The notes: generated by a model not told the origin, from the letters alone. Counted from the first letter of the stretch, positions 9,508-18,354 are shown. The stretch: DNA of 64,000 bases from Paenibacillus humicola (GCF_028826105.1 NZ_JAQGPL010000001.1:1886501-1950500); one strand, 5' to 3'. Translations and numbers: made by a program.

Positions 9508-9954
9508 GCGGCGCAGAAAACTTAAAGTTTATGCTTCCGAAGCAAGTTTTCTGCTTGCGGGGAAGTATCTCGAAGAAACAAGCGCAGAAAACTTTTAGCC
9601 TATGCTTCCGAAGCAAGTTTTCTGCTTGCGGGGAAGTATCTCGAAGAAGCTGGCGCAGAAAACTTTTAGTTTATGCTTCCGAAGCAAGTTTTCTGCTTGC
9701 GGGGAAGTATCTCGAAGAAGCTGGCGCAGAAAACTTTTAGCCTATGCTTCCGAAGCAAGTTTTCTGCTTGCGAGGGAGCATCTCGAAGAAGCTGGCGCAG
9801 AAAACTTTTAGCCTATGCTTCCGAAGCAAGTTTTCTGCTTGCGAGGGAGCATCTCGAAGAAGCTGGCGCAGAAAACTTTTAGTTTATGCTTCCGAAGCAA
9901 GTTTTCTGCTTGCGAGGGAGCATCTCGAAGAAGCTGGCGCAGAAAACTTTTAGG
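9508..9954 (+). repeat. Six-copy 71-bp tandem hairpin repeat inside the eCIS operon
   Basis: The motif AAGTTTTCTGCTTGCG recurs at 9544, 9615, 9686, 9757, 9828 and 9899, an exact 71-bp period. Each AAGTTTTCTGC arm can pair with a GCAGAAAACTT arm about 29 nt downstream, so every unit can form an 11-bp hairpin; the loop has two variants (units 1-3 and 4-6). Each unit also carries TATGCTTCCGAAG, and the 5' end has one extra GCAGAAAACTT arm. 71 is not a multiple of three, so the overlapping 69-residue ORFs within it are not credible genes. The last unit runs straight into TTTTAGGAG, the ribosome site of the next gene. Confidence 0.95.
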
Positions 9955-9962
9955 AGCTGGTG

Positions 9963-11672
9963 ATGGTGAAAAATAGCAGGTATTACCCTTTCGAGCGCAA
10001 CCGTTATTTTTACGGCAAGCTGCTGACCGTCCGTGACTTCGAATCCGAGCAAAAGTACATCAGCGACAAACGCCGGCTTATGAACCGGCTGCTGATCGGG
10101 AGCGGGGTCGTCTCCGGCATGCAGGTCGTCGCCGTGGACGACAAGTCGATCACGGTGGAAATGGGCGTCGCCATCGATTATTCCGGCCGGGAAATCGTCA
10201 TTCCATCGCCCGTGACGCTTAAGCTGTCGATGATCGACGGGTTTACGAACAACGAGTACAAGAAGAACGTCTTCTTGTATATCGCGTACGACGAAAAAGG
10301 GAAAGAGCCGGTTCACGCCATCGCCAACTCCGCCGTTCGTTCCGAGGAAGTGAGCGAATACAACCGTATTTTGGAGAGCTACCGGCTGTTTATCAAGGAA
10401 GAGGCTCCCGCTCCCGACTCGTTCGAAAACGTCCGCTTGACGGAGGTCATTGCGCCGATTTATCAGGACGGGCAGGTCCGGATTTACCAGCGGATGCCGA
10501 AATATGTAAATCCCGAAGCGATTGCCGATGTTACGCTGGTCGTGGAAAAAACGCTGCAAACGCCGAAAATCTCGCTTGCCTTCGATTACGAATGCGACGG
10601 CTTTACGCCGGTCGGGGATGAACGGGGAACCGTCGTATTCAGCGAGCCGGGCGATGGACAGGATACCGAATTTACGTATACGTATTCCGTCAAAGCGGCC
10701 AATACGGCCGGGCGCAAAGCGAAGCTTTCCGTCAATCGCGCAAGCGTCAAGCTGTCGATCGGCGATCTGCGCATCGCGGTCGACTCGAACCCGGTGCATG
10801 AAGTGGATATTATCCAGGAGCCGGCGGCGGAGCGGTCGCTGCGCGATTATTTTGAACGCACGCTGGACGAATCGCTTGACGGCATGGCTGATCAGGAGGT
10901 GTGCCTCGCCAAAATCAGCCTGCTCCAGATGGGGCCGACCTACATGATCGAGCATGTCGATCGCGTGCCGTTCGGCGAATACGTCTATAATCCGTCGTTT
11001 TTGCAGCGGCTTGGGATTGCGAGCGGGCGCGACAAAGGCGGCAAGTTTTTCGTCCGGTCCGAAGCGGCAGCTCTTCCTTTCGGGCGGAAGCCGACGCTTG
11101 ACGTGGATTACAATGAGGAGCGCTCCGAATTTTCGTTCAAGCTCGGAGTTCCGCAGCCGCAGCATATCCAGGATGAAATGTCGACGGGTACCGTGACCGT
11201 GGAGCTGGAGCTAAACGCCAAAAGCGGTCCGCTTTATTTCTTCTTCCGGGGGCAAAAAAATTATGTGACCGACGAAATCGACAGCGGTCTCGGCAGCGGG
11301 CCGCTCTACGTCATGGTCGGCCTGGAGGATATGGACGCTCATGTGACGTCCGACCTGCTGCAATCGAGCGATCAGGTGTATTACGGCTCCGCCGATGTGT
11401 TTAAAGGGACGGCGTACGAACCGCAGCTGCCTGCCGTTACGTTCGGCACGATCGTTTACCCGGCCAAAGGGACGTTCCGGATCGGCATGAAGCTGAGCCA
11501 AGGAACGGAGACGCCGTCGATCAAGCTGCGCTGGTGGGCGTTCAAAAAGCTGCCGGGAACCGGGCCCGCTGCGGTTGTCCGCAGCGCCGCCGGCGCAGGC
11601 GACGGGGCCGGAGCCGGAGCGGCACAGGCTGCCGCCGGAAGGGAAAGCGAGAACGAGGAACGTCGGTCTTAG
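9963..11672 (+). CDS. Conserved eCIS-associated protein of unknown role (RYFYGKLLTVRDFE family)
   Basis: A 569-residue protein. The N-terminus has a motif I associate with proteins encoded in many eCIS clusters: RNRYFYGKLLTVRDFESEQ, then RLLIGSGVVSGMQV and a VEMGVAIDYSGREIVIP strand. This is followed by long beta-rich segments (WW near residue 535) and a low-complexity Gly/Ala/Glu tail of about 35 residues. No enzymatic motif, signal peptide or membrane segment was seen. A structural or fibre/collar role at the baseplate is an inference from position only. AGGAG at 9952-9956 favours ATG 9963; a GTG lies 3 nt upstream. It is the last gene before the operon terminator. Confidence 0.75.
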   Translation: MVKNSRYYPFERNRYFYGKLLTVRDFESEQKYISDKRRLMNRLLIGSGVVSGMQVVAVDDKSITVEMGVAIDYSGREIVIPSPVTLKLSMIDGFTNNEYKKNVFLYIAYDEKGKEPVHAIANSAVRSEEVSEYNRILESYRLFIKEEAPAPDSFENVRLTEVIAPIYQDGQVRIYQRMPKYVNPEAIADVTLVVEKTLQTPKISLAFDYECDGFTPVGDERGTVVFSEPGDGQDTEFTYTYSVKAANTAGRKAKLSVNRASVKLSIGDLRIAVDSNPVHEVDIIQEPAAERSLRDYFERTLDESLDGMADQEVCLAKISLLQMGPTYMIEHVDRVPFGEYVYNPSFLQRLGIASGRDKGGKFFVRSEAAALPFGRKPTLDVDYNEERSEFSFKLGVPQPQHIQDEMSTGTVTVELELNAKSGPLYFFFRGQKNYVTDEIDSGLGSGPLYVMVGLEDMDAHVTSDLLQSSDQVYYGSADVFKGTAYEPQLPAVTFGTIVYPAKGTFRIGMKLSQGTETPSIKLRWWAFKKLPGTGPAAVVRSAAGAGDGAGAGAAQAAAGRESENEERRS

Positions 11673-11743
11673 ACCGTGTCTGAATGCGAAATGAGCTATT
11701 CCAAAAAACATCCGCTTGAAGAAGCGCATTCGAAATGGTATGC

Positions 11744-11792
11744 AAAAAGAATCTTCATTCCCACCGGCAAAGGAGGAATGAAGATTCTTTTT
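11744..11792. terminator. Bidirectional rho-independent terminator, end of the eCIS baseplate operon
   Basis: A perfect 17-bp stem: AAAAAGAATCTTCATTC (11744-11760) pairs with GAATGAAGATTCTTTTT (11776-11792) across a 15-nt loop. There are A-runs on the left and T-runs on the right, so it works on both strands and separates the eCIS operon from the convergent MFS gene. Confidence 0.93.
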
Positions 11793-11881
11793 ATACGTGA
11801 ATGGAACAGCCCGAGGGAAGAGGAAATTTCAAAATCGGCTTTTGGGATAGCAGCCGGCTTTTGTTCAGAACGTTTGTACCC

Positions 11882-13243
11882 TCAGCTGTTGACCGGTTTC
11901 GTCTCCGATGCCGCCCTTGCATATTCGTCCCGCTGCAGCCGTTCCGCCGGCTCGGCCGTAACCGGCGAAGCCGCAGCATCGCCCTCGGAAGCCGGCGGAG
12001 CCTTCTCGCCGCTTTCCTCCTGCGGCACCCAAACCCGCAGCGCCGGGCGGACCGCCAGCAGCAGGGCGGCTGCTGCGATCATCAGCGCTCCGTTGGTCCG
12101 GATCACACGCGTCGATCCGGCGAATTGCGCGACAAATCCGACGGTCAGCGACGACAGCGGCTGAATGCCGACGGCAACCATGACCTGCAGGCTCAGCACC
12201 CTGGCCCGCATGTTGGGCGGCGAGAGCACCTGCAAAAGCCCTTTTACCGTTGTCAGCACGACCGGCTGGGCGAAGGAGGCGCAAAAGACGGCGACCAGGG
12301 AGAACGTAAGCGAGCTGGACAGCGAAAAAGCGCCGAACCAAAAGCCCGACCAGGCAATGATGCCGGACAGCGCGAGTCCGGTACGTTTGACCCGCTGCAG
12401 GGTCGGCGTCAGCAGCAGCGCGCTGAAGAAGGAGCCAGCACCGAAAGCGCCCATCATCGTGCCGAGCGTTTCCGGCCCGCCGTGCAGCAGGTGATCGGCG
12501 ATTTCCGGAAACAGCTGCGTATTGACGAAGCCGAATAATGTGGTCATCGCCGTAAACAGGATCAGGTCCTGGATACGCGGCTTCCTCCGGACGAAGACGA
12601 ATCCGGCCCGGAATTCCGCCAGCGGATTGCTTGCTCCGGCTTGCCTCTCTTGGGACGCTTTTACCATGAACAGGCTTGCGATTACGGCCACATAGCTCAG
12701 ACCGTTCAGCCAAAACGCAGGCGCCTCCCCGATTCCGCCGATCATCCATCCGGCAGCCGACGGTCCGATCATGCGCATGACCTGCTCCATCATACTGTTC
12801 AGCGTAAAGCCTTTGCGAACGAATTCCACCCCGGACAGGTCGCCGATAAACGCCTGCTGCGACGGAATGTCCAGGGCGTTCACGCAGCCGAGAATGCCTG
12901 CGATGATGTAGACGTGCCATAACCGCACCAGATCCGTATAAACGAGACTGCCCATGACGACGGCAAGAATCATCGCAAGCAAATTGGTGTAAATAAGCAG
13001 CTTCCGGCGGTCGAGCCGGTCCGCCCACACGCCCGAAAACGGTCCGAGCAGCAGGATGGGCAGCGTATTCAGCATCGCGACAATGCCGAGTGCGGCGGTC
13101 GAGCCGGTTAATCGCCAAACGACCCAGGCCTGCGCCGTGCCCTGCATCCAGTTACCGAGCATCGAGATCCCCTGGCCGCCCAAATACAGCCGGAAATTGC
13201 GGCTGCGCAGAGGAGAAAGCGTATCCGCCAATGAACGAAACAA
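11882..13243 (-). CDS. MFS exporter, EntS/MFS_3-like
   Basis: A 453-residue membrane protein with about 12 hydrophobic helices. It opens with LRSRNFRLYLGGQGISMLGNWMQGTAQ and carries the MFS motif A-like GVWADRLDRRKLL in the first cytoplasmic loop. This is the enterobactin-exporter-like MFS_3 group, a proton-driven drug or metabolite efflux carrier; the substrate cannot be told. The C-terminal 40 residues are a polar tail rich in Ala/Glu/Pro. The start is TTG 13243 with GAGGTG 6 nt upstream on the minus strand. It is monocistronic and convergent to the eCIS operon across the shared terminator. Confidence 0.85.
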   Translation of the reverse strand: MFRSLADTLSPLRSRNFRLYLGGQGISMLGNWMQGTAQAWVVWRLTGSTAALGIVAMLNTLPILLLGPFSGVWADRLDRRKLLIYTNLLAMILAVVMGSLVYTDLVRLWHVYIIAGILGCVNALDIPSQQAFIGDLSGVEFVRKGFTLNSMMEQVMRMIGPSAAGWMIGGIGEAPAFWLNGLSYVAVIASLFMVKASQERQAGASNPLAEFRAGFVFVRRKPRIQDLILFTAMTTLFGFVNTQLFPEIADHLLHGGPETLGTMMGAFGAGSFFSALLLTPTLQRVKRTGLALSGIIAWSGFWFGAFSLSSSLTFSLVAVFCASFAQPVVLTTVKGLLQVLSPPNMRARVLSLQVMVAVGIQPLSSLTVGFVAQFAGSTRVIRTNGALMIAAAALLLAVRPALRVWVPQEESGEKAPPASEGDAAASPVTAEPAERLQRDEYARAASETKPVNS

Positions 13244-13584
13244 CTCGTCACCTCATAGATTCCGTTTATTACCTCTTCTTCCGTAAATGATATCACCAAT
13301 GTCCGCCGCTGGGAACAAAGCTTTTTCAGGGAGGATGACTGGCATCCCCGTATCAGAGGAAGAAGGACCGCAGCTGCGAATATGAATCTGACATTAACTT
13401 GTGGGATGGATGAAAAGCGATTCACATAGCGCGATGAGAGGTCTCCATTCCGAAGCGGGCATCATATTTCCCCAATGACCGCGCGGGTGGCAATCAAGAC
13501 CTGCATTCCCCGGTACTTCCCGGTAATTTTCGTGAGCTGATCAACCGTTCTGCGCTCAACCTCCTAAAATGCCGCCTGCCTTAT
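13244..13584. other. Intergenic region with a possible minus-strand coding relic
   Basis: Between two minus-strand genes. Most of it holds nothing recognisable. On the minus strand, 13563 to 13462 is an open 33-codon stretch reading VERRTVDQLTKITGKY and later VLIATRAVIGEI before a TGA; it looks protein-like but has a stop directly upstream and no good start, so it is at best a relic. The MFS leader contains a TGATATCA palindrome near 13290, but no clear promoter hexamers were found. Confidence 0.3.
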
Positions 13585-14487
13585 TTATGGGACTTGCTCT
13601 GCTTGGCTCTCTTCGAGGATCAAGTTTAAGAACGTTTGCGCGGCGATCGGCAAACCGGTTTTTTTTCGGATCGCAAACCCGATTTCGCGCGGGGGAACAC
13701 CGGGGGCCGGCTGCAGCTCGAACAGCCGCCGTTCGGCCAGTTCGTGTTCGACCGCCGAGCGGGGAAGAAATGCGGCTCCGTAGCCTTGAAGGGCAAATTC
13801 AAGCAGCATGTCGTTGCTGCTCAGCTCAATGGCGGCCTGAACGGAAAGTCCGTGTTCCGCGAACCATCGCTCCACGAACCTTCGGGTGCTGCTATCCGGG
13901 GACAGGAGCAGCAGCGGCAGCCCGGCCAGCTCCTGCGGCGAAAGCTTGTGCTCCGCATACGCCCGGAAGGCCCCGCCGACGACAAACATCTCCGGGGAAA
14001 CGAGCAGAGGCTTCACTTCAACGGCGCGGCTCTGCAGCGGCAAATGGACAAAACCGATATCGATCGTTTCGTCGGCCAGCTCCCGCACGATTTCCGGCGT
14101 TTTTCGCTGCAGCAGGCGGATGTTTATGCCGGGGTTTCGGGAACGAAACCGGTTCAAGCAAGGCACAAGCAGCTGTTTGATGATCGGACCGCTGGCGCCG
14201 AGCCGAAGCTCGCCGGCTTCGCCTCTTTTTACCGCGTCCAGTTCCTTTTCCCCGCGTTCGATTAAAGCGAAGGATTGCTCGACATAGGCCTGCAGCTTCC
14301 TGCCTTCGCCGGTAAGACGAACTCCCTTCGGAAGCCGGTCAAAAAGCTTGACCCCCAGTTGATCCTCCAGCTGCTTGATCGCGTAACTGACGGACGGCTG
14401 CGTAAGATGGAGCGCATCCGCTGCTTTTGTTAAATTGCCGAACCGGGCTGTCATTCGAAATACCCGGTAATGCTCCATGTTGATCAT
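13585..14487 (-). CDS. LysR-family transcriptional regulator
   Basis: A 300-residue LysR regulator: N-terminal winged HTH (FGNLTKAADALHLTQPSVSYAIKQLEDQLGVKLF, residues about 15-55), then a type 2 periplasmic-binding-like effector domain (GELRLGASGPIIKQLL, EIVRELADETIDIGFVHLPL). I set the start at ATG 14487, with GAGGAG 9 nt upstream; longer versions to 14532 have no ribosome site. It is divergent from the chorismate synthase gene with about 110 bp between the starts. LysR proteins usually control the divergent neighbour, so regulation of aroC is likely but unproved. Confidence 0.88.
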   Translation of the reverse strand: MINMEHYRVFRMTARFGNLTKAADALHLTQPSVSYAIKQLEDQLGVKLFDRLPKGVRLTGEGRKLQAYVEQSFALIERGEKELDAVKRGEAGELRLGASGPIIKQLLVPCLNRFRSRNPGINIRLLQRKTPEIVRELADETIDIGFVHLPLQSRAVEVKPLLVSPEMFVVGGAFRAYAEHKLSPQELAGLPLLLLSPDSSTRRFVERWFAEHGLSVQAAIELSSNDMLLEFALQGYGAAFLPRSAVEHELAERRLFELQPAPGVPPREIGFAIRKKTGLPIAAQTFLNLILEESQAEQVP

Positions 14488-14596
14488 GATATAAAACTCC
14501 TCTATGACAAAGACTCGAATTTTCGATTTCATTTATTCCTTTTTCGAAAGTATACTGGTTGCGAAAGCGATCGGTCAACGCGAAAGGATGATGGTG

Positions 14597-15652
14597 ATGG
14601 CGGGAAGCAGCTTTGGAACCATGCTGAGGATCACGACGTTCGGTGAATCGCACGGGGAAGCGATCGGAGTCATTTTAGACGGAGTGACGCCCGGCGTGGA
14701 GCTGTCGGAGGCGGATATTCAAACCCAGATGGACCGGCGAAAGCCTGGACAATCGACGGTTACGACGCCGAGGAAGGAATACGATATCGTTCGGATCCTG
14801 TCCGGCCTGTTCGAGGGGAAGACGACGGGAGCGCCGCTTTTTCTCATGCTGGACAACAAGGAAATGAATCCGTCCGATTACGAAACGATCCGTGAGCTGT
14901 ACCGGCCGGGGCATGCCGATTACACGTACGAGCGAAAATACGGCATTCGCGATTACCGGGGAAGCGGGCGGGCTTCTGGCCGCGAAACCGCAGCGAGAGT
15001 GGCGGCGGGTGCGGTGGCGAGGAAGCTGCTGGCCTCGCGCGGCGTTGAGCTCACGGCCTATACGAAGGAGATCGGCGGTATCGCCTGCAAAAGGTTCGTG
15101 GAATCGGAAATCGAAAGAAACCCCGTTCGCGCCTGCGACCCCGAAGCAGCGAAAAGCATGGTGAACGTTATTGATCGGCTTGCAAGGGAAGGAGACAGCT
15201 GCGGGGGGATTGTGGAATGCCGGATTCGAGGCGTCATGCCCGGCCTCGGCGACCCGGTATTCGATAAGCTGGATGCGGATCTCGCCAAAGCGATGCTGTC
15301 CATCGGGGCCGTAAAAGGAATCGAATTTGGCGCGGGATTCGATTCCGCGGGCATGCGGGGCAGCGAGCATAATGACGGCATGAACCGTTTCGGCTTCGCG
15401 AGCAACAATGCCGGCGGCATTGTTGGAGGCATCAGCACCGGACAGGAGATTGTGTTCCGGGTTGCGGTGAAGCCGACCTCGTCGATCTCGCGGCCGCAGC
15501 AAACGCTGGACAGTTCGGGCCGGGAGCGCACGATTTCGACAAAAGGAAGGCACGATCCCTGCATTTGTCCAAGGATCGTGCCGGTCGTCGAGGCGATGGC
15601 GTGTCTCGTATTGGAGGATCATTTCAAACGGCAAGCCGCCCTGCGTTCATGA
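14597..15652 (+). CDS. aroC: Chorismate synthase (E. coli AroC type)
   Basis: A 351-residue protein. The signature GSSFGTMLRITTFGESHG is at the N-terminus, then the RRKPGQS motif, FMN/EPSP-binding RGSGRASGRETAARVAAGA, GGIVGGISTGQEI in the middle and the C-terminal RHDPCICPRIVPVVEAM. It converts EPSP to chorismate with reduced FMN. Start ATG 14597 with AAAGGA 8 nt upstream matches the family N-terminus; an upstream extension adds unrelated residues. The typical Bacillales chorismate synthase begins MRYLTAGESHG and sits in an aroC-aroB-aroH cluster. This one is the other type, alone beside a LysR gene, so it may be an additional copy. Confidence 0.93.
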   Translation: MAGSSFGTMLRITTFGESHGEAIGVILDGVTPGVELSEADIQTQMDRRKPGQSTVTTPRKEYDIVRILSGLFEGKTTGAPLFLMLDNKEMNPSDYETIRELYRPGHADYTYERKYGIRDYRGSGRASGRETAARVAAGAVARKLLASRGVELTAYTKEIGGIACKRFVESEIERNPVRACDPEAAKSMVNVIDRLAREGDSCGGIVECRIRGVMPGLGDPVFDKLDADLAKAMLSIGAVKGIEFGAGFDSAGMRGSEHNDGMNRFGFASNNAGGIVGGISTGQEIVFRVAVKPTSSISRPQQTLDSSGRERTISTKGRHDPCICPRIVPVVEAMACLVLEDHFKRQAALRS

Positions 15653-15734
15653 ACGGCCAGCCGTTCAGCCGATCGGGTGCGAAGGAGCCCTGAAGGGCAA
15701 TTGCAGCTGGGCGTGTCATTTCCCCCGTTTTTAT

Positions 15735-17885
15735 TTAATGTGATGACGACAATAAAGATTTCGTTACGGTTAATCGAGCGGGGACATCTTGTTTGCCAAC
15801 ATAGGTGAAGGTATAAAAATAATCCCCCGAAGCATACACGACAATATATCGGTCGGACGAAACCGTTTTTTTCTCGCCTTTCAGCTTGGCATCGGTCATT
15901 TGCTTCAGCAGCATCGCGATCATCTGTTTGTTCCACAGATTTACTTCGGCAACGTAGGCCTCTTCCGGATTGGCTTCATCCGGTTCGAGCTTGAAGGACA
16001 TTTGGTAGGCGGCGTAAGTCATTTGCAGCGGTCCGCCCGCTGCGGTCATGGACACGTCGGACACTGCGCCGCCATCCTCAGCCGCCGGGTCGCCGCTGCC
16101 TGGGTTTTGGCTGTCGGATGGCAGCGAATTTTCCGCGCCCTGATCGCCTGCTGAAGCGGGTGCCGCAGGATTTGTTTTCCCGGTGGTCTTCGAAGAGTCT
16201 CCGCCGCTGCCGTTCGCGCCGTCGCCGCTCTGCTCAGCTTTGGCGCCGCCGCTGCCGCCCGCACCGGAGCCGCTTTGCCCGTCTTTGGCGCCGCTGCTGC
16301 CGTCCGCCCCTGAGCCGCTTTGCCCGTCTTTGGAGCCGCTGCTGCCGCTCGCGCCGTTGCCGCTTTGCCCGTCTTTGGCGCCGCTGCTGCCGTCCGCGCC
16401 GTCACCGCTTTGCCCGGCTTTGGCGCCGCCGCTGCCGGATTCGCTGCTCGTTCCGGCAGCACCGTCCGTGCTGCCCGCAATGGTTCCGCTGCCGGATCCG
16501 CTATCCGCACCGGTTGAACCGCTTCCTGTGTCGTCCGCACCGGCAGCTCCTTCCTCAACTGCGCTTCCCGCGCCGTCCGCACCGGCAGCTCCTTCCTCAA
16601 CTGCGCTTCCCGCGCCGTCCGCACCGGCAGCTCCTTCCTCAACCGCACTTCCGGTACCGTCCGCGCCGTTCGCGCCGGCATCCGCAACGGCAGGGGCATC
16701 GGCTTCGCCGAGCACGTCCTGCAGCTTTTTGCGGGGCAGGCCGATAAAGCCCGCCAAGTTTATTTTGCCGGCCGAGAAATATCCTTTATACAGCGGGCTG
16801 CCGTCCTGGTCGTTCAGCGTGCCGACGCCGTCGTATCGATTGTTTTTGAATTTGCCGGCGTAAACGACGCTGCCCGAGGCATCGAACGCCTGCCCGTCGC
16901 CGTTCTTGGCTCCGCCGCTGAACTGCCCCGTATAGACGGCGGTTCCGCTCTCGTTAAAGAGCGACCCCTGGCCGCTGTAAACGCCGAGCTGAAACGCGCC
17001 TTTATATTTCACGGCGCCGCCCGGAAAATATTCCACGCCGTCTCCGGACAGCCGGCCGCTCTTGTAGACGCCTTCGTACTGAACCGTCCCGTCCGGCCGC
17101 AGCAGCTTGCCCTGGCCCTCGTAAACGCCCGCCGCCCAGCTTCCGTCGTAGACGACAGACCCGTTCGGCGCGAACGATTTGCCCGCTCCGCTGAACTGGC
17201 CCTGCGAGAATGCGCCGGTATACAGCTTGACGCCCGCTTCGTCGTATAAGGTGCCGTTTCCTTCATATGTACCTCCGGCAAAATCGCCTTCGTATTTCGG
17301 CTTGCCGTTGGGGTAAAAAAGCGTTCCCGGACCGCCGCCGTACTGGTCCATCGTAAATGCGCCGCGGTACAGCAGCGTTCCGTCCGATGCATACTGCTCG
17401 CCCGTGCCTTCCTTCATTCCTTTGGCAAAGTCGCCCTGATACAGCAGCCTGCCGTCCTTCGCATACAGCTTGCCCGTTCCGTCGTACAGGCCTTGCGCGA
17501 GGCCGCCCTCGTAAATCACATTCCCGGCGTCGTCCACGATTTTCGCCGTGCCGCTGAACGCGGCGAGGCTGCCGGCGCTCGTTTCGATCGTCGGCGTTCG
17601 GGCCAGCAGCTTGTTCAAAAGCTTCGGAGGCTTCACGAAGCCGAAATAAAAAATGACAAGCCCAATCAGCACGACGATGACGATGAGCTTTTTGGCGACA
17701 TAATAGCGGCCCAGCGGAATATAATTTTTGACCGACTGCTGGGGCGGATTCAGAATGCCGCGCACCCACTGAATCAGCTTCGTTGTAATCAGCTTGGGCA
17801 GCTGCTTCGACTGGCGAAGCGGGGCGAGCACTTTTTTGCGGATCGGGTTGATAAAAGGCTTGAGGAACTGTCCGAGCATGTTCAT
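15735..17885 (-). CDS. Membrane-anchored MORN-repeat protein coupled to the DUF4280 tip gene
   Basis: A 716-residue protein. Residues 1-60 are basic and amphipathic, 66-84 a transmembrane helix (LIVIVVLIGLVIFYFGFV). About 110-365 is a run of 11 MORN-like repeats of 22-23 residues (YxGxFxxGxxxGxG, for example YQGDFAKGMKEGTG). Then comes a roughly 190-residue Gly/Ala/Ser/Asp low-complexity linker built of 14- and 15-residue repeats (AVEEGAAGADGAGS; SGAKDGQSGSGADGS). A C-terminal domain of about 90 residues starts at LQMTYAAYQMSFKLEP. The start ATG shares one base with the stop of the DUF4280 gene (TGATG), so translation is coupled. A role as membrane anchor or partner of the spike tip is inferred from this coupling. 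DNA repeats in the linker invite length variation. Confidence 0.8.
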   Translation of the reverse strand: MNMLGQFLKPFINPIRKKVLAPLRQSKQLPKLITTKLIQWVRGILNPPQQSVKNYIPLGRYYVAKKLIVIVVLIGLVIFYFGFVKPPKLLNKLLARTPTIETSAGSLAAFSGTAKIVDDAGNVIYEGGLAQGLYDGTGKLYAKDGRLLYQGDFAKGMKEGTGEQYASDGTLLYRGAFTMDQYGGGPGTLFYPNGKPKYEGDFAGGTYEGNGTLYDEAGVKLYTGAFSQGQFSGAGKSFAPNGSVVYDGSWAAGVYEGQGKLLRPDGTVQYEGVYKSGRLSGDGVEYFPGGAVKYKGAFQLGVYSGQGSLFNESGTAVYTGQFSGGAKNGDGQAFDASGSVVYAGKFKNNRYDGVGTLNDQDGSPLYKGYFSAGKINLAGFIGLPRKKLQDVLGEADAPAVADAGANGADGTGSAVEEGAAGADGAGSAVEEGAAGADGAGSAVEEGAAGADDTGSGSTGADSGSGSGTIAGSTDGAAGTSSESGSGGAKAGQSGDGADGSSGAKDGQSGNGASGSSGSKDGQSGSGADGSSGAKDGQSGSGAGGSGGAKAEQSGDGANGSGGDSSKTTGKTNPAAPASAGDQGAENSLPSDSQNPGSGDPAAEDGGAVSDVSMTAAGGPLQMTYAAYQMSFKLEPDEANPEEAYVAEVNLWNKQMIAMLLKQMTDAKLKGEKKTVSSDRYIVVYASGDYFYTFTYVGKQDVPARLTVTKSLLSSSH

Positions 17886-18271
17886 CAGGGCACCTGTATC
17901 GTGAACTGGCCGGGCATCGTAACTTGAATGACGCCGCCCCAGCTGCACATGCATTTGGAGGTATTGTTCAGCGCGGGCATATTGGCTACGAGCACCGTGG
18001 GAGCACCGGGCGCCCACGGGGCCGCGGTAACGGGCACGCACGGCATCGGAGTGAGCGCGCCGAGCGCCGCCGCGGTCGCCGACGCGACCTGGGGGTTGGC
18101 GAGGGAGCTGCACATTCCGAACGGCATGATGTTCACCATCGGTTTATTGTCCATAATATTGGCGATCGGCATGGACGTCATGACCCGGTTTGCGGGAAGG
18201 ACGTTAAGCGAGCTGGGCGCGGCGCCGAAGGAACATTGCAGCAGCGCGCCTTGACAAACGAGCTGACCCAT
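17885..18271 (-). CDS. DUF4280 PAAR-like spike-tip protein
   Basis: A 128-residue Gly/Ala/Pro/Met-rich protein: MGQLVCQGALLQCSFGAAPS at the start, IMDNKPMVNIMPFGMCSS in the middle, and a C-terminal CMCSWGGVIQVTMPGQ. This is the DUF4280 pattern, a PAAR-like fold with Cys residues suited to binding a metal ion at the apex of a contractile spike. It fills the Afp10 role missing from the baseplate operon 7 kb away. Start ATG 18271 has AAAGGAG 8 nt upstream. It forms a two-gene operon with the MORN protein. Confidence 0.85.
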   Translation of the reverse strand: MGQLVCQGALLQCSFGAAPSSLNVLPANRVMTSMPIANIMDNKPMVNIMPFGMCSSLANPQVASATAAALGALTPMPCVPVTAAPWAPGAPTVLVANMPALNNTSKCMCSWGGVIQVTMPGQFTIQVP

Positions 18272-18324
18272 TGCGAGTCTCCTTTAACAAGATCCGATTT
18301 TCCATATTTTCCTCTTCTATGAAC

Positions 18325-18354
18325 ATAGTACTATAAACGGTTTCGAAGCGGCAA
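18325..18354 (-). promoter_or_regulatory. Predicted sigma-A promoter of the DUF4280-MORN operon
   Basis: On the minus strand, TTGCCG (plus 18349-18354) and TACTAT (plus 18325-18330) are separated by 18 bp, giving an untranslated leader of about 45 nt. The -10 hexamer lies inside the palindrome ATAGTACTAT. Confidence 0.5.

Noticed and set aside
9531..9953. Four overlapping 69-residue ORFs, each starting MLPKQVFCLRG
   Set aside because: They are frames through the 71-bp repeat, which is not a multiple of three; no ribosome sites and identical starts at each unit.
9508..9954. CRISPR array
   Set aside because: Units are tandem and nearly identical over their whole 71 bp, without unique spacers, and there are no cas genes.
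1..11672. Prophage
   Set aside because: No integrase, capsid, terminase, portal or lysis genes; gene order and DUF4157/DUF4280 proteins fit an eCIS. The upstream part is out of view, so a tail-only phage relic cannot be fully excluded.
16118..16863. Plus-strand ORFs rich in Pro/Leu/Arg opposite the MORN linker
   Set aside because: Antisense of a DNA repeat that encodes the Gly/Ala/Ser linker; no ribosome site.
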